Positions 22,869 through 31,926 of a DNA stretch of 64,000 bases are shown here, piece after piece; within the stretch, counting starts at the first letter, position 1, and the number at the start of each line of letters is the position of its first letter. The position numbers and the translations under genes are program-made. The notes under the pieces were generated by a model. It saw nothing but the letters and a program-made list of their open reading frames with translations. It had not been told where the DNA came from and searched no databases. This stretch comes from Candidatus Micrarchaeota archaeon RBG_16_49_10. Its GTDB lineage: Archaea > Aenigmatarchaeota > Aenigmatarchaeia > CG10238-14. The stretch lies in the NCBI GenBank assembly GCA_001784635.1, contig MFRS01000003.1, positions 140,694 to 204,693 of the forward strand. Direction: 5' to 3'.

Positions 22869-24887
22869 CTAAACCTTCTGTATGAACCCTGGCTTTGGCT
22901 CGAAGACAAGCCCCTCGGACTTCATCTTCCTTATTATCTCCTCTATGTTCTCCACTCCCGCGTCCCTGCACCTCTTGACGACCTCCTCCATCGGGATGTT
23001 CTTCCCCATCACCTGGTGCAGCTCGTTGAGCGTGTCCAGGACTATCCTCATCTTGTTCCTCTGGGTGCTCGGCGTCCCCCCCTCTGCCCTGTCTATGTCT
23101 ATCATCCCGGTCTCCTGGTCGAAGCCGAACTGCCTTATCGAGAACTTCATGATGTCTATCGCCCTGTCCGCATCCTCCATCGTGACTTTGTCGCTGAGCC
23201 TTATCTTTGCGCTAGCCTCCGCAAGCCTTATCAGGGCCTCGCATTGCCTGAGCGTGATCGGTATCGCAGAATCCTCACCGCCGGCTGTGGACCTAAGGCC
23301 GACATAGAAATCCTTCAGCGCATTCCCAGCTTCTCTGGTGAGCTCGGGCTTGCAGTTCTTTTTGGCGTATGCTATGTACTTCCTCAGGAACTCGGGCTCT
23401 ATGGCAGACTTTATCTCATCCTTCTTGAAGTGCCTCGAGTCGAGCACGTGCGTAATTATCCTCTCGTCCATCTCCGCGTTCGGCACATCCCTGAGGGCAA
23501 ACTTGACGTCGAACCTAGAGAGTATCGTTTCCGGAAGGTCCACCTGCTCCCTTATCGGAATGTAGGGGTCGAACCTCCCAAGCTTCGGGTTGGCGCCTCC
23601 CAGTATGGCCGTCCTCGAGGGTAAAGTCGCGACTATAGTGGCCTTCGCTATGGATATTTGCTGCAGGGACATGGCCTCGTGCATCGCGATCTGGTCGGTC
23701 TTCTCCATCTTCTCGAACTCGTCGATGGCACATATGCTCTGGTTCGCCATCACAAGGACCCCAGCCTCCAACACCCAGCCGCCCAAGAACTGCTCATCCT
23801 TGACTACAGTAGCTGTAAGTCCAGCCCCAGTCACGCCCTTTCCAGAGACATACTTTCCCCTCGGTATTATGGATGTCGCAAGCTTCAGCAGCTGCGACTT
23901 CCCCACTGAAGGGTCCCCTATCAGCAATATATGAATGTCCCCGCGGATTCTTGTGTTGTCCTGCAGCAGGTGAGGAACGCCGCCGAACAATTGAAAGATG
24001 ATGGCCATCTTGACCTTCTCAAGCCCGAACATCGTAGGTGCCAGCGAGCCCACAAGCTTGTCGTATATCCCCTTGTCATTGGCTAAGTCCTTTATCCTCT
24101 TCGCGTCCTCCGGCGTTATCATCAGCTCCTCCCACTCAATCTCGACGGACTCCACGTTGTTGGCGGCAATGAGTATGTCCTTCTGCTTCGTTTGCTGGCC
24201 CTTTGCGGTCCTCCTCGGGATCTCCTTCAGGATGCCCACGACCCTTATCCTGTTCCCCGGCTCGGTCTTGTTCCTCAGCTTCGTGGAGACCAGGTCCTCG
24301 GTGAGGTAGACCATCATGTCCGAAGGCCTCTCGCCTGTTGTTATCTCGAAAGGCTCCTCTATTGTTATCCACCTCGCATCGTAAAGCTTCTCCTTCAGGA
24401 CGCGGAAGTTCCTCCTGTTGCCGCAGTCGCACCTTGCCGGGTACTTCATGGTCTTCTCCTTCTCGGTCTGGATGACGGACATCCTGTTCCCGCACTCGGG
24501 GCACTCGAAGACGATCTCGGAGACCTCGGGCCTGACCTCTGACGCCCTCTTCACTATGCCGTCCACGGAGAGGAGCTTCCCTATGTTCTTGGCCCTTATG
24601 TTCCTAATCCTTATGTTGGTGCTCTCCGGGAGGTTGAAGAGCCTGACAGTGACGGTGGCCTTCTCCGAGAAGTCGAACTGCCTTATCGACTCGTTCAGGT
24701 AGTCGATGGTCGCCTCTGGGGTGTCAATTATCTCGTCACTCAGGTCAGGGTTGAACTTGTCAATCAGGGAGAAGTCTATGTAAATAGATTCCAATCCCTT
24801 GGAGACAGTCTTGGCTAGCTCTTTGTAGTAGTTTTGCCTAAGGAACTCCGAAAACTGATTTATGATTTGGTCCTTGTCCATAATCAT
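22869..24887 (-). CDS. mcm: replicative DNA helicase MCM
   Basis: 672 residues, full length. The N-terminal domain carries a zinc site (C129, C132, C153, C155). AAA+ motifs are Walker A GDPSVGKS (324-331), Walker B CAIDEFEKM (389-390 DE) and the arginine finger in ILSRFDVKF. A C-terminal winged helix ends GLVFEPKPGFIQKV. Six copies form the ring that unwinds DNA at the fork. The start ATG overlaps the TBP stop (TAATG), so the two are co-translated. Confidence 0.98.
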   Translation of the reverse strand: MIMDKDQIINQFSEFLRQNYYKELAKTVSKGLESIYIDFSLIDKFNPDLSDEIIDTPEATIDYLNESIRQFDFSEKATVTVRLFNLPESTNIRIRNIRAKNIGKLLSVDGIVKRASEVRPEVSEIVFECPECGNRMSVIQTEKEKTMKYPARCDCGNRRNFRVLKEKLYDARWITIEEPFEITTGERPSDMMVYLTEDLVSTKLRNKTEPGNRIRVVGILKEIPRRTAKGQQTKQKDILIAANNVESVEIEWEELMITPEDAKRIKDLANDKGIYDKLVGSLAPTMFGLEKVKMAIIFQLFGGVPHLLQDNTRIRGDIHILLIGDPSVGKSQLLKLATSIIPRGKYVSGKGVTGAGLTATVVKDEQFLGGWVLEAGVLVMANQSICAIDEFEKMEKTDQIAMHEAMSLQQISIAKATIVATLPSRTAILGGANPKLGRFDPYIPIREQVDLPETILSRFDVKFALRDVPNAEMDERIITHVLDSRHFKKDEIKSAIEPEFLRKYIAYAKKNCKPELTREAGNALKDFYVGLRSTAGGEDSAIPITLRQCEALIRLAEASAKIRLSDKVTMEDADRAIDIMKFSIRQFGFDQETGMIDIDRAEGGTPSTQRNKMRIVLDTLNELHQVMGKNIPMEEVVKRCRDAGVENIEEIIRKMKSEGLVFEPKPGFIQKV

Positions 24888-25438
24888 TATTTGCCCATAG
24901 CGCCTATCTCCTTGAGCCTCTTGGAGACGCTCTTCACGGCATATTCGATGTCCTCGACCTTCCTAGCCCCCGTGCACACTATCTTCCCCGAGCTGAACAG
25001 CAGGAAAGCCACCTTCGGGCTCTTCATCCTGTACACGAGTCCTGGAAACTGCTCCGGCTCATACTCCGAGTCCTCCAGATCGAAGGCTATCTTGTCCAGG
25101 TTGAGCAACGACTCCAGCTTCGAGGAGGCGACTATGTTCTCGATTTGAATATCATACTTCTTCGGATTGCCTATGCCGGCTTCCTTTATGACCTTCACCA
25201 CCTTCTTGACCACTTTCTTGACGTCCTCTACGCTCCTAGCCCCCGTGCACACTATCTTCCCCGAGGAGAATATCAGCGTGGCTGCCTTGGGATCCTTGAC
25301 CCTGTACACGAGTCCTGGAAACTGCTCCGGCTCATATTCCGTTCCTTCAAGGTTCTCTGCCAGGTTCTCCAATGGTATCCTTATCCCTAGGGACACTGAA
25401 GCGACAATGTTCTCGATTTTGATCTCAAACTTAGGCAT
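24887..25438 (-). CDS. tbp: TATA-binding protein TBP
   Basis: 183 residues made of two direct repeats of about 90 residues. The first has IENIVASVSLG, EYEPEQFPGLVYRVKDPKAA and FSSGKIVCTGARSVED; the second has IENIVASSKLE, EYEPEQFPGLVYRMKSPKVA and the same FSSGKIVCTGAR. This is the archaeal TBP saddle. It binds the TATA box and recruits TFB. It leads the TBP-MCM pair on the minus strand. Confidence 0.98.
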   Translation of the reverse strand: MPKFEIKIENIVASVSLGIRIPLENLAENLEGTEYEPEQFPGLVYRVKDPKAATLIFSSGKIVCTGARSVEDVKKVVKKVVKVIKEAGIGNPKKYDIQIENIVASSKLESLLNLDKIAFDLEDSEYEPEQFPGLVYRMKSPKVAFLLFSSGKIVCTGARKVEDIEYAVKSVSKRLKEIGAMGK

Positions 25439-25488
25439 TCCACATCACAAGATTAAATGTTATTTTTAAAGTATTTAAAAAGACAATT

Positions 25489-25965
25489 TTAGAGGTAATC
25501 ACCGCAATTAAGTAAAAATTCGTTGAGCTTCCATGCGGGCACGACTATGACATTGTTATATTCGGCTATGTCCTCCTCGAACCAGGTTATCAATAAGGGA
25601 ATCACCTTTTTTTGGGCCATTTTCAGCGTCCTTTTGGCTATCTCGTTCCCTTTCAGGAACTTCCCCAGCTCTTCGCACCGCTCCTTCTGGACGTTCACAG
25701 CCTCCTTCAGGGCCGATTTCTTGTACCTCCCCCTGTTCCAGAACTTGCAGTCCACCCCGAAGTTGTAGAGCCTCCCCACAGCGAAAACATCAATTTCCCA
25801 CCTTTTCTCGGTCTTGAAGCGGAAGTTGGTCCTTACCTTGTACTCGTGCTCTTCAAAGATTTTGGAAACAAGCTGCTCGAAGTCCTGCCATTCGATGCCG
25901 ACTAGAACACTTTCTAGGGCTTCCCCAGCCTCTAACCTACCCCTAACCTCTTCCAGGGAAATCAT
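25489..25965 (-). CDS. restriction-endonuclease-like (PD-D/ExK) nuclease
   Basis: 158 residues from the ATG at 25965; a longer frame would run deep into the divergent RNase HII gene and adds no domain. The N-terminal EWQDFEQLVSKIFEEHEYKV is the first helix of Mrr/Hjc-like folds. WEIDVFAVGRLYNFGVDCKFW supplies the D and CxK pair of the PD-(D/E)xK active site. It probably cuts DNA, perhaps in repair; a restriction role is not supported because no methylase is near. Confidence 0.75.
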   Translation of the reverse strand: MISLEEVRGRLEAGEALESVLVGIEWQDFEQLVSKIFEEHEYKVRTNFRFKTEKRWEIDVFAVGRLYNFGVDCKFWNRGRYKKSALKEAVNVQKERCEELGKFLKGNEIAKRTLKMAQKKVIPLLITWFEEDIAEYNNVIVVPAWKLNEFLLNCGDYL

Positions 25966-26010
25966 ATTATTAATAGAAAAAACACAATTATTACTCTTGA
26001 GGTGTTTCCT

Positions 26011-26706
26011 GTGGCCGAAAAGTTGGTTCTTGGCATTGACGAGGCGGGCCGCGGGTCTGTCCTCGGTCCTATGGTACTGTGCGGTTTGGCCGTCAGGGAG
26101 AGCCAGCAGAGCCAACTGAAAGAGCTTGGTGTTAAGGACTCGAAGATGCTTACCCCTAAGAGGAGGGAGTTCCTCGCCAAGGAGATAGAGAAGATAGCCG
26201 AGCACACGATAGTCTTCCATGTCCCTCCCTGCAAGATAGACAGCGACAGGGCGAAGGGGATAAACCTGAACCAGATAGAGGCCATCAGGATGGCTGACAT
26301 CATAAACATGGTGCAGCCCGACAAGGCGATTATAGACACTCCGAGCTACAACAGCGACAAGTTCGAGAGCTTCCTTAGGTCGAAGCTGGATTCTAAGGAC
26401 GTGGAACTGGTCTGCGAGAACTACGCGGACAAGAACTGGCCTGTCGTATCTGCGGCCTCCATAGTGGCGAAGGTGAGCAGGGACGACAAAATCAAGAAAT
26501 TAGAAAAGAAAGTAGGGGAGCCTTTGGGTGTTGGGTACCCGCATGACGAGCTCACGATAAAGCACTTGGAGAAGCTGGCCAGGGACAACAATGGGAAAAT
26601 GCCGGACTATGTCAGGAAGAGTTGGGATACTACAGAACAGATAATAAAAAAATATAAACAGAAAGGGTTGAAAGGGTTCTTTGGAAAGAAGAAAGAGCCT
26701 TGCTAA
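26011..26706 (+). CDS. rnhB: ribonuclease HII
   Basis: About 231 residues. Catalytic motifs are GIDEAGRGSVLGPMVLC (Asp and Glu), DSKMLTP and AIIDTPSYNSDK, with SAASIVAKVSRD downstream. RNase HII removes ribonucleotides from RNA:DNA hybrids. I chose the GTG at 26011 because GAGGTG lies just upstream at 25999-26004; an in-frame GTG at 26002 is possible. The C-terminus is basic (KGFFGKKKEPC) and lacks a clear PCNA box. Confidence 0.96.
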   Translation: MAEKLVLGIDEAGRGSVLGPMVLCGLAVRESQQSQLKELGVKDSKMLTPKRREFLAKEIEKIAEHTIVFHVPPCKIDSDRAKGINLNQIEAIRMADIINMVQPDKAIIDTPSYNSDKFESFLRSKLDSKDVELVCENYADKNWPVVSAASIVAKVSRDDKIKKLEKKVGEPLGVGYPHDELTIKHLEKLARDNNGKMPDYVRKSWDTTEQIIKKYKQKGLKGFFGKKKEPC

Positions 26707-26793
26707 TAAGTATTTTTTAATTCTTAAAATTTCTTCGTTGTAAAAAGATTCATCACTTATACCCCAAACCTTATACTATCAAATAATAAAAAA

Positions 26794-27240
26794 TTAAAAG
26801 TCGGCCCCGAACCTTCTAGCAACCCTCACACCAGCCTCAACTACGTTCAAGGCGTCGCTGACTACACCAGCGCCAAAGGCTACATACCTCAAGCCCCTCC
26901 TGAGCCTGCTCCCGTCCCTTTGGTTGGTCTCCCTTATTACCCTCAGCCTTCCCGGGGCGGTCGTCAAGTCATAAGCCGATGTAACTCCATTGACGGTGTT
27001 TGCGAAGACGACGCCGTTCTGGTACAGCATCGGGTTGTCTGCTATCCCTTTGACGCCGCCGTTGCCTCTCAGACCCTGGTACAGCTGGGTAGCATTATTT
27101 GCTAGCTGATACCCTTCTGTAACCACGACAAAAGGCGGGTTTAGGCCGTTAGTGGCAACATATCCACCAAGGTTTAAGGCTTGGGCCGCTGTCCCAACTC
27201 CAGCATCCAACGCGTATAACCAATCTTGTGCCTTTCCCAT
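26794..27240 (-). CDS. unknown small alpha-rich protein
   Basis: 148 residues from the ATG at 27240; the longer frame upstream crosses the divergent promoter and gene. It has Gly/Ala-rich stretches (DAGVGTAAQALNLGGYVATNG) and a second half ending GLRYVAFGAGVVSDALNVVEAGVRVARRFGADF, a possible amphipathic or membrane-touching helix. Arg-rich turns (RDGSRLRRGLR) lie between. No family recognised. It is divergent from the PhoU-like regulator with an A/T-rich shared promoter region. Confidence 0.55.
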   Translation of the reverse strand: MGKAQDWLYALDAGVGTAAQALNLGGYVATNGLNPPFVVVTEGYQLANNATQLYQGLRGNGGVKGIADNPMLYQNGVVFANTVNGVTSAYDLTTAPGRLRVIRETNQRDGSRLRRGLRYVAFGAGVVSDALNVVEAGVRVARRFGADF

Positions 27241-27261
27241 ATCAATCCCAATTACTAAAAA

Positions 27262-27307
27262 GGAGTGACAAAATTTATATATAATTGATATAAAATATAT
27301 AATAAAG
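27262..27307. promoter_or_regulatory. shared divergent promoter region
   Basis: The stretch is almost pure A/T with several TATATA-like runs on both strands, between the minus-strand start at 27240 and the plus-strand GTG at 27308. It probably holds promoters for both genes, the plus-strand one giving a leaderless mRNA. Confidence 0.45.
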
Positions 27308-28295
27308 GTGATTTTATATAAAAAGGAAGGCGATAAAGCTCGGCTCAACCTACGTGGTTTCATTACCACTCTCTTGGTCCAGGCGGTTTGAGATTGACAA
27401 AAAAAGGGAGCTCTCATTACAGGAAACCGAGGACGGCATACTGTCGATAATACCTGGCGACATGAAGAATGTTAAGGACGAAACCTCGATATCAATAACA
27501 AAAACGACGACCTCGGACAAGATTTATTACCGGATTCTTAGGGCGTACCTGAGCGGCTACAGCAGAATCACCCTTTTCGGCGAGTTGAACGACGAGCAGA
27601 TGGACTTCCTCGACATAATCCACAAGAGGATAGTAGGCTTAGAGGTCACAGAACAGCAGGAGGATAGGATTGTGCTCACAGACCTTCTGAAGCCCGAGGA
27701 CGTGAGCCTGGACAAGATAGTCAACCAGATGTTCTCCTTCATCACAGTCATGGTGAAGGACATAATCTCGGACATAGAGCAAGGGATAAAGCCCGGTGAC
27801 AAGATACTGGACAGGGACTCCATAACCGTGCGCAACCACAACCTCGCGTACAGGTGCTGCAACATGGCGCTGAAGGATTCTGTGTATTTGGGAAGGCTGA
27901 GGAAGAAGACCAACGAGATACTGGTGTTATCCAGGATAGTCAGGAGCCTGGACATGATTGGGACGATACTCATCGGGATAAGCTACCTGATAAATGACGA
28001 GATGACCGCCGGCATGAGGAAGCACCACTACAAGATCCTCGAGAAGGACGAGGAGACGACAAAGATACTTTTGGATTACCTGAAAAAATGGCTGCTTTAT
28101 TTCCAGGACACCAAGATGGTGCTGAGGGAGAGGAACATAGAGAAGGCGACCAACCTCTACATAAAGAGGTTCGACTACAAGATAAAAGTGGCCAAAGGGA
28201 CTAGGAAGCCAGAATACCTCTCCCACATAACGGACTTCTGCAACCAGCTGAACATGATGACCGCGCTGATACTCAGGGACTTCATCATGTACTGA
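27308..28295 (+). CDS. AbrB/PhoU-domain phosphate-uptake-type regulator with a frame break near the start
   Basis: From codon 27312 the frame reads RKAIKLGSTYVVSLPLSW, the typical AbrB/SpoVT-like N-terminus of archaeal PhoU-domain regulators. Two helical PhoU-like segments follow (residues about 100-310; ISDIEQGIKP, LRKKTNEILVLSRIVRSLDMIG). That N-terminus has no start codon in frame: the only good start, GTG at 27308, is one base out of frame. Removing one A from the A5 run at 27320-27324 would fuse them as MILYKRKAIKLGSTY. Otherwise translation would begin at GTG 27354, cutting into the first strand. The gene overlaps the convergent HAD gene by 11 bp. Confidence 0.75.
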
Positions 28296-28974
28296 ACTTA
28301 ACAGCCTTCAAGAACTTGTCGGAATCGGTAAAATCTTCTAGAATTAAATCAGGATTGCCTCTCATCAGTTCGCTTTTTCTGAAGATGCCTGTGCAGACCG
28401 AGATGGTTTTTAGCCCGTTTGCTTTCCCGACCTCTATGTCGCATGGCGTATCCCCGATAATGAATATGTCTTTCTTTTGGAATTTTACTCCGAATCTCTC
28501 TTCTGCTTGGCTGATGGCTACCGGAGCCAGTTCAGACCTTTTCTCCGAGTAGGATCCAAACCCTCCAGCCTTGAAATGATGCTCCACACCGAATTTTTTC
28601 AGTTTAATTCTGGCCACTTCCTCCAGGTTTCCTGTCAGTAAACCTATTTTTACATTGTTCCGGTCCAACTCTTCCAGAAGGCGTTTCACGTTTGGCAAGA
28701 GACGGAAGTCATCATCCCTATTGATGTTCATTCTCGCATAGTTCCTCATGTTCCTAAATATGTCGGGGAGCCTTTTTTCCGTAAGTTCCCTGGTCACCCC
28801 TTTCCTCTTCAGAGTCTCGAAAATTATCCCCCTGTCGGTCCAACCGGAAAATTCCCATCCAGGGGGGTTTGTGTCGATGCCGAAGACCAGTTTTATCGCA
28901 TACGGGAAAGATTCCTCTCCAACCCTGAAACGGTTAACAAGCGTCCCATCAACGTCGAAAAGCACCAATTTCAT
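28285..28974 (-). CDS. HAD-family hydrolase (phosphoglycolate-phosphatase-like)
   Basis: 229 residues. Motif I LVLFDVDGTLV at the N-terminus, motif II IGLLTGN near residue 112, and motif IV IIGDTPCDIEVGKANG near residue 170 are intact. A helical cap lies between I and II. It is likely a small-molecule phosphatase; the natural substrate is unknown. Start ATG at 28974. It converges on the PhoU-like gene. Confidence 0.92.
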   Translation of the reverse strand: MKLVLFDVDGTLVNRFRVGEESFPYAIKLVFGIDTNPPGWEFSGWTDRGIIFETLKRKGVTRELTEKRLPDIFRNMRNYARMNINRDDDFRLLPNVKRLLEELDRNNVKIGLLTGNLEEVARIKLKKFGVEHHFKAGGFGSYSEKRSELAPVAISQAEERFGVKFQKKDIFIIGDTPCDIEVGKANGLKTISVCTGIFRKSELMRGNPDLILEDFTDSDKFLKAVKFST

Positions 28975-29016
28975 GATAAAAGGTTGGAGTTAAAACTTAA
29001 ATCCTCAACTTCAACA

Positions 29017-29649
29017 TTATTTGGTATAAATCGGCCAGACCTTGTTGAACCATTCGGCAATCTCCTCGATGTCCCAATCCTCAATCAGCATCTTCCCCAT
29101 ATGTACGCATGAGCTCTCCCAGCTTATCAGGAGCTGCGCCGTTATGAAATGGAGTATCACCTTCTGGAAAGTTGAAAGGCTGTCGTAACTTTCAATGAAG
29201 GGTATAGTAAGCCTTCTCCAAATCAGCATCCCCTTCTTTTTCGAAGGATAAAAACTCAGCAAAAGATTGTCCTGGAACAGGTCTGGGAACTCATCTTCAT
29301 GTTTTTCCATATGGTCTTCGAAACCTACCTTTTTGATCAAACTGAACTCCTCCTTGCTGAACAGGTGTTTGAAATCCTCGTCCCTTATTTCCAAGTCATC
29401 CTCGTTCCAGTCGGCAATCAGGCCATCCATGCTCGAATCGATTCTATCAAGAACAACCAGGGCCTTAATCATGAATTTCTTGTACTGCATCTCGGTCTGC
29501 GAGATGGCGAGAACGGCCAACAATTCCTTATCTTTCGAGTCGTACTTTTTCTTGCTCAGTAGATTCACAAGGCTCTCCCATTCTGGCGATACATTCAGCA
29601 CAGGATTTTTGTTCCCTTTTACGATTTCCCCTACCCTTATCACAGTCAT
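29017..29649 (-). CDS. unknown alpha-helical protein coupled to fen1
   Basis: 210 residues from ATG 29649, which overlaps the FEN1 stop as ATGA; a start five residues earlier lies inside FEN1. The sequence is charged and mostly helical, with KKKYDSKDKELLAVLAISQTEMQYKKF and FQKVILHFITAQLLISWESS. No metal or nucleotide motif was found. Translational coupling suggests a link to DNA or RNA processing, but nothing in the sequence proves it. Confidence 0.65.
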   Translation of the reverse strand: MTVIRVGEIVKGNKNPVLNVSPEWESLVNLLSKKKYDSKDKELLAVLAISQTEMQYKKFMIKALVVLDRIDSSMDGLIADWNEDDLEIRDEDFKHLFSKEEFSLIKKVGFEDHMEKHEDEFPDLFQDNLLLSFYPSKKKGMLIWRRLTIPFIESYDSLSTFQKVILHFITAQLLISWESSCVHMGKMLIEDWDIEEIAEWFNKVWPIYTK

Positions 29650-30680
29650 CACTTCTTGAACCAATTTTCCAGCTTTGTCTGTGCCCCTTCGACCTTGTTT
29701 TTCTTAAGCACGTTCAACCCATTATCTACCCTAGCCTCGGAGAAGTCATGGTCCATCAGGAAGCCCCTGACCTTGTCCAAATCCAAATCCTTCGCCTCTA
29801 TCGAATAATCTTCAAAGGCGGGAGGGTTAATGAAAAAATCGAAAATCTCGTGCGGGTCGTTCTCGAAACCCCACTCAATCTTCTTCAGGACGCCATCGAG
29901 CGTCTTATTCTCCTTGGTCAGCTTCAACGCAGTCTTTGGCCCCACGCCTTTTATGCCTCCAGGGTTGTAGTCAGTCCCAATCAGCATGCCTACTATTATC
30001 AGCTGCTCTTGATTCAGCCCCAGCTCGGAAAGCACGTTCTTCAATTTTATGATTTCAGGAGTCACTTCAACCCACTTCTCTTTCCTGGGAAGCTTTTTTT
30101 TGCCAGATATCGAAAGGTTCCTTACAAGCACCTCCCCGCCGAATAGGAGCGAATCGAAGTCCTGACTCCCCACAGCATACACGTCCCCCTTTTTGGCTAG
30201 CAGCACGGCCTGCGCCTCCCCTTCGGATTTGGCCTGCACCCAGGGGATTCCCATATAATCGAGCAACTGCTTGCTCTCCTCTATCATGAAGTCGGTAAGC
30301 TTCGCCGAGGCCTGGGCGTAAACCATGACATCCTCCTTCCTGCCCTCCTCGACAGCCTTCTCCCACTTCTTCCTAGCCTCCTCCCTGACCTTCTTCCTCG
30401 CCTCCACGACCCCCCTCTTGAACTTTGGCGGCTCCCCGTCGAAGACGAAGATAGGTTTGACCCCGTTCTCCAGCAAGTTTATGTTCCTGTAGAACAGGCC
30501 GGACAGGTGGGAAGTGATTCTACCCTTTGAGTCCCTGAGCAGCTCTCCCGTGTCCCGATGGCGTATTATGCTGAGGAACTGGAAGATTGTGTTGAATGCA
30601 TCGACGGCTATCTTCTTGCCTCTCAAGTCATCTAAGGATATACCCTCTTTCGGTATTATGCTGGTGAGTTGAACACCCAT
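29649..30680 (-). CDS. fen: flap endonuclease 1 (FEN1)
   Basis: 343 residues. The N-terminus MGVQLTSIIP and the acidic clusters KIAVDAFNTIF, FVFDGEPPKFKR, KSEGEAQAVLL, VGSQDFDSLLFG and IGTDYNPGGIKGVGPKTAL form the metal site and helix-hairpin-helix. The C-terminal QTKLENWFKK is a PCNA-interacting box. It removes flaps during Okazaki fragment joining. The downstream gene overlaps its stop. Confidence 0.97.
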   Translation of the reverse strand: MGVQLTSIIPKEGISLDDLRGKKIAVDAFNTIFQFLSIIRHRDTGELLRDSKGRITSHLSGLFYRNINLLENGVKPIFVFDGEPPKFKRGVVEARKKVREEARKKWEKAVEEGRKEDVMVYAQASAKLTDFMIEESKQLLDYMGIPWVQAKSEGEAQAVLLAKKGDVYAVGSQDFDSLLFGGEVLVRNLSISGKKKLPRKEKWVEVTPEIIKLKNVLSELGLNQEQLIIVGMLIGTDYNPGGIKGVGPKTALKLTKENKTLDGVLKKIEWGFENDPHEIFDFFINPPAFEDYSIEAKDLDLDKVRGFLMDHDFSEARVDNGLNVLKKNKVEGAQTKLENWFKK

Positions 30681-30707
30681 AAATAAAATTAGAAATAAAA
30701 AAAGAAA

Positions 30708-31022
30708 TTACTTTTTCTTTTTGGCTGCTTTCTTGGCTGGTGCCTTCTTAGCCGCTCTCACAGGCCTGGCTTGCTTGACTTCCTTTTCCTTCTCCTCTTC
30801 TGCCTTCAGCTCCTTCTCTATCTTCCACTCGTCAAGCTCTAACCAAACTATGAAAAGCCCTATAAGCATTATGAACGGTGGCAGAGTACCTTGAATCACT
30901 GTCCCGAGAGATTTCCACATGTATACTCCTAAACCAATCTCTCCGCCCATTAGTTCATATGCGTATAGACCAAGAGGAACGACCAGCAACAAAACTCCAA
31001 TCAAAAGCTTTAAAGCCCCCAT
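30708..31022 (-). CDS. two-helix membrane protein with a Lys/Ala-rich cytoplasmic tail
   Basis: 104 residues from ATG 31022; GTG 31034 is an alternative. Hydrophobic helices lie at about 4-22 and 45-62. A charged helix (DEWKIEKELKAEEEKEKEV) follows, then a tail of Lys/Ala/Pro like those on histone H1 or basic ribosomal proteins (RAAKKAPAKKAAKKKK). The tail could bind DNA, RNA or ribosomes at the membrane. No family is recognised. It lies upstream of FEN1 on the same strand. Confidence 0.7.
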   Translation of the reverse strand: MGALKLLIGVLLLVVPLGLYAYELMGGEIGLGVYMWKSLGTVIQGTLPPFIMLIGLFIVWLELDEWKIEKELKAEEEKEKEVKQARPVRAAKKAPAKKAAKKKK

Positions 31023-31131
31023 TTGTTTTTTCACCGTCCCGATGGTTAATAGATTTTATATTAGCGTTTAGCTATTTAAGTTTTGAATTTTTCTACCTGA
31101 TGCGAACATTTTATCTCGGGGATTTCGAGTC

Positions 31132-31878
31132 CTACCTCTTCCTGCAGAAAACGGTTATGGATTGCGCGAAGAAGTTGAGAGGGGTCTTGGCCAAAAACTC
31201 CTCCAGGTTGGAAAAGACAAACCAGTTCCTGTTCATGAACTCGCCTGCACTCTCGCTCAGCCTGTGGAGTTGGACGGGTAGCATGTTCTCCCTTATGACT
31301 AGAATCGGTTGTGCATACTTGGAGACCATATCGGTTATACCCTTGACGGTGTATTTCCTGTCATGGTGGCGGGTCTTTATTATTATATCTGCGAGGAACT
31401 CCGAAAACCCTAGCTTGTTCGGGAGATCGAATACAAAGTAATAGCCGCCCTTCTTCAGGACCCTGAAAGTCTCTTTGAGAAATTTCCCTTCGTCCCTGAC
31501 GTGTTCGATTACGCCAAAGGAGACGACCACATCGAACTCCTCTCCCTTGAACTGCTTTAGATTCTCACCATCAGCTTTTATCAGTTCCACGGAAAAGTCC
31601 CTGACAACAGGCCAGGTATCCCTTTCTAATATGTCTATCCCCTTAACTTCGCAATCAGGCCTCAGCATCTTTATCAGCGCCGTTGGCTCCCCTCCACCGC
31701 AACCGACATCGAGCACTTTCCCATTTTTCGGGATGTGCTTCGCGACGAGCATGGCGAACCTTATGTACCTCACCCAGTTGACCAGGCTCTTTATGTTGTA
31801 GAACTTGTCGTCCTTATATTTTCCCAAGGCAGCTAACCTTAATTCTTCAAACCTTTCGATGTCGTTCAGCCTAATCAT
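31132..31878 (-). CDS. class I SAM-dependent methyltransferase
   Basis: 248 residues. Motif I KVLDVGCGGGEPTALI is near residue 50, followed by VKGIDILERD, EEFDVVVSFGVIEHVRDEGKFLKE and FRVLKKGGYYFVFD. This is the Methyltransf_11/UbiE-like layout. A substrate cannot be named, but the neighbouring glycan genes make a sugar or lipid target possible. Start ATG at 31878. Confidence 0.9.
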   Translation of the reverse strand: MIRLNDIERFEELRLAALGKYKDDKFYNIKSLVNWVRYIRFAMLVAKHIPKNGKVLDVGCGGGEPTALIKMLRPDCEVKGIDILERDTWPVVRDFSVELIKADGENLKQFKGEEFDVVVSFGVIEHVRDEGKFLKETFRVLKKGGYYFVFDLPNKLGFSEFLADIIIKTRHHDRKYTVKGITDMVSKYAQPILVIRENMLPVQLHRLSESAGEFMNRNWFVFSNLEEFLAKTPLNFFAQSITVFCRKR

Positions 31879-31926
31879 ATCAGAACCTTATTAGAATAGA
31901 ATTAAATAAGGATAAAAATTCCCGCC

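Noticed and set aside
26002..26220. Extended N-terminus of the nuclease gene at 25489 reaching into RNase HII
   Set aside because: The extra 85 residues are antisense to RNase HII and start codons closer to the domain exist at 25965.
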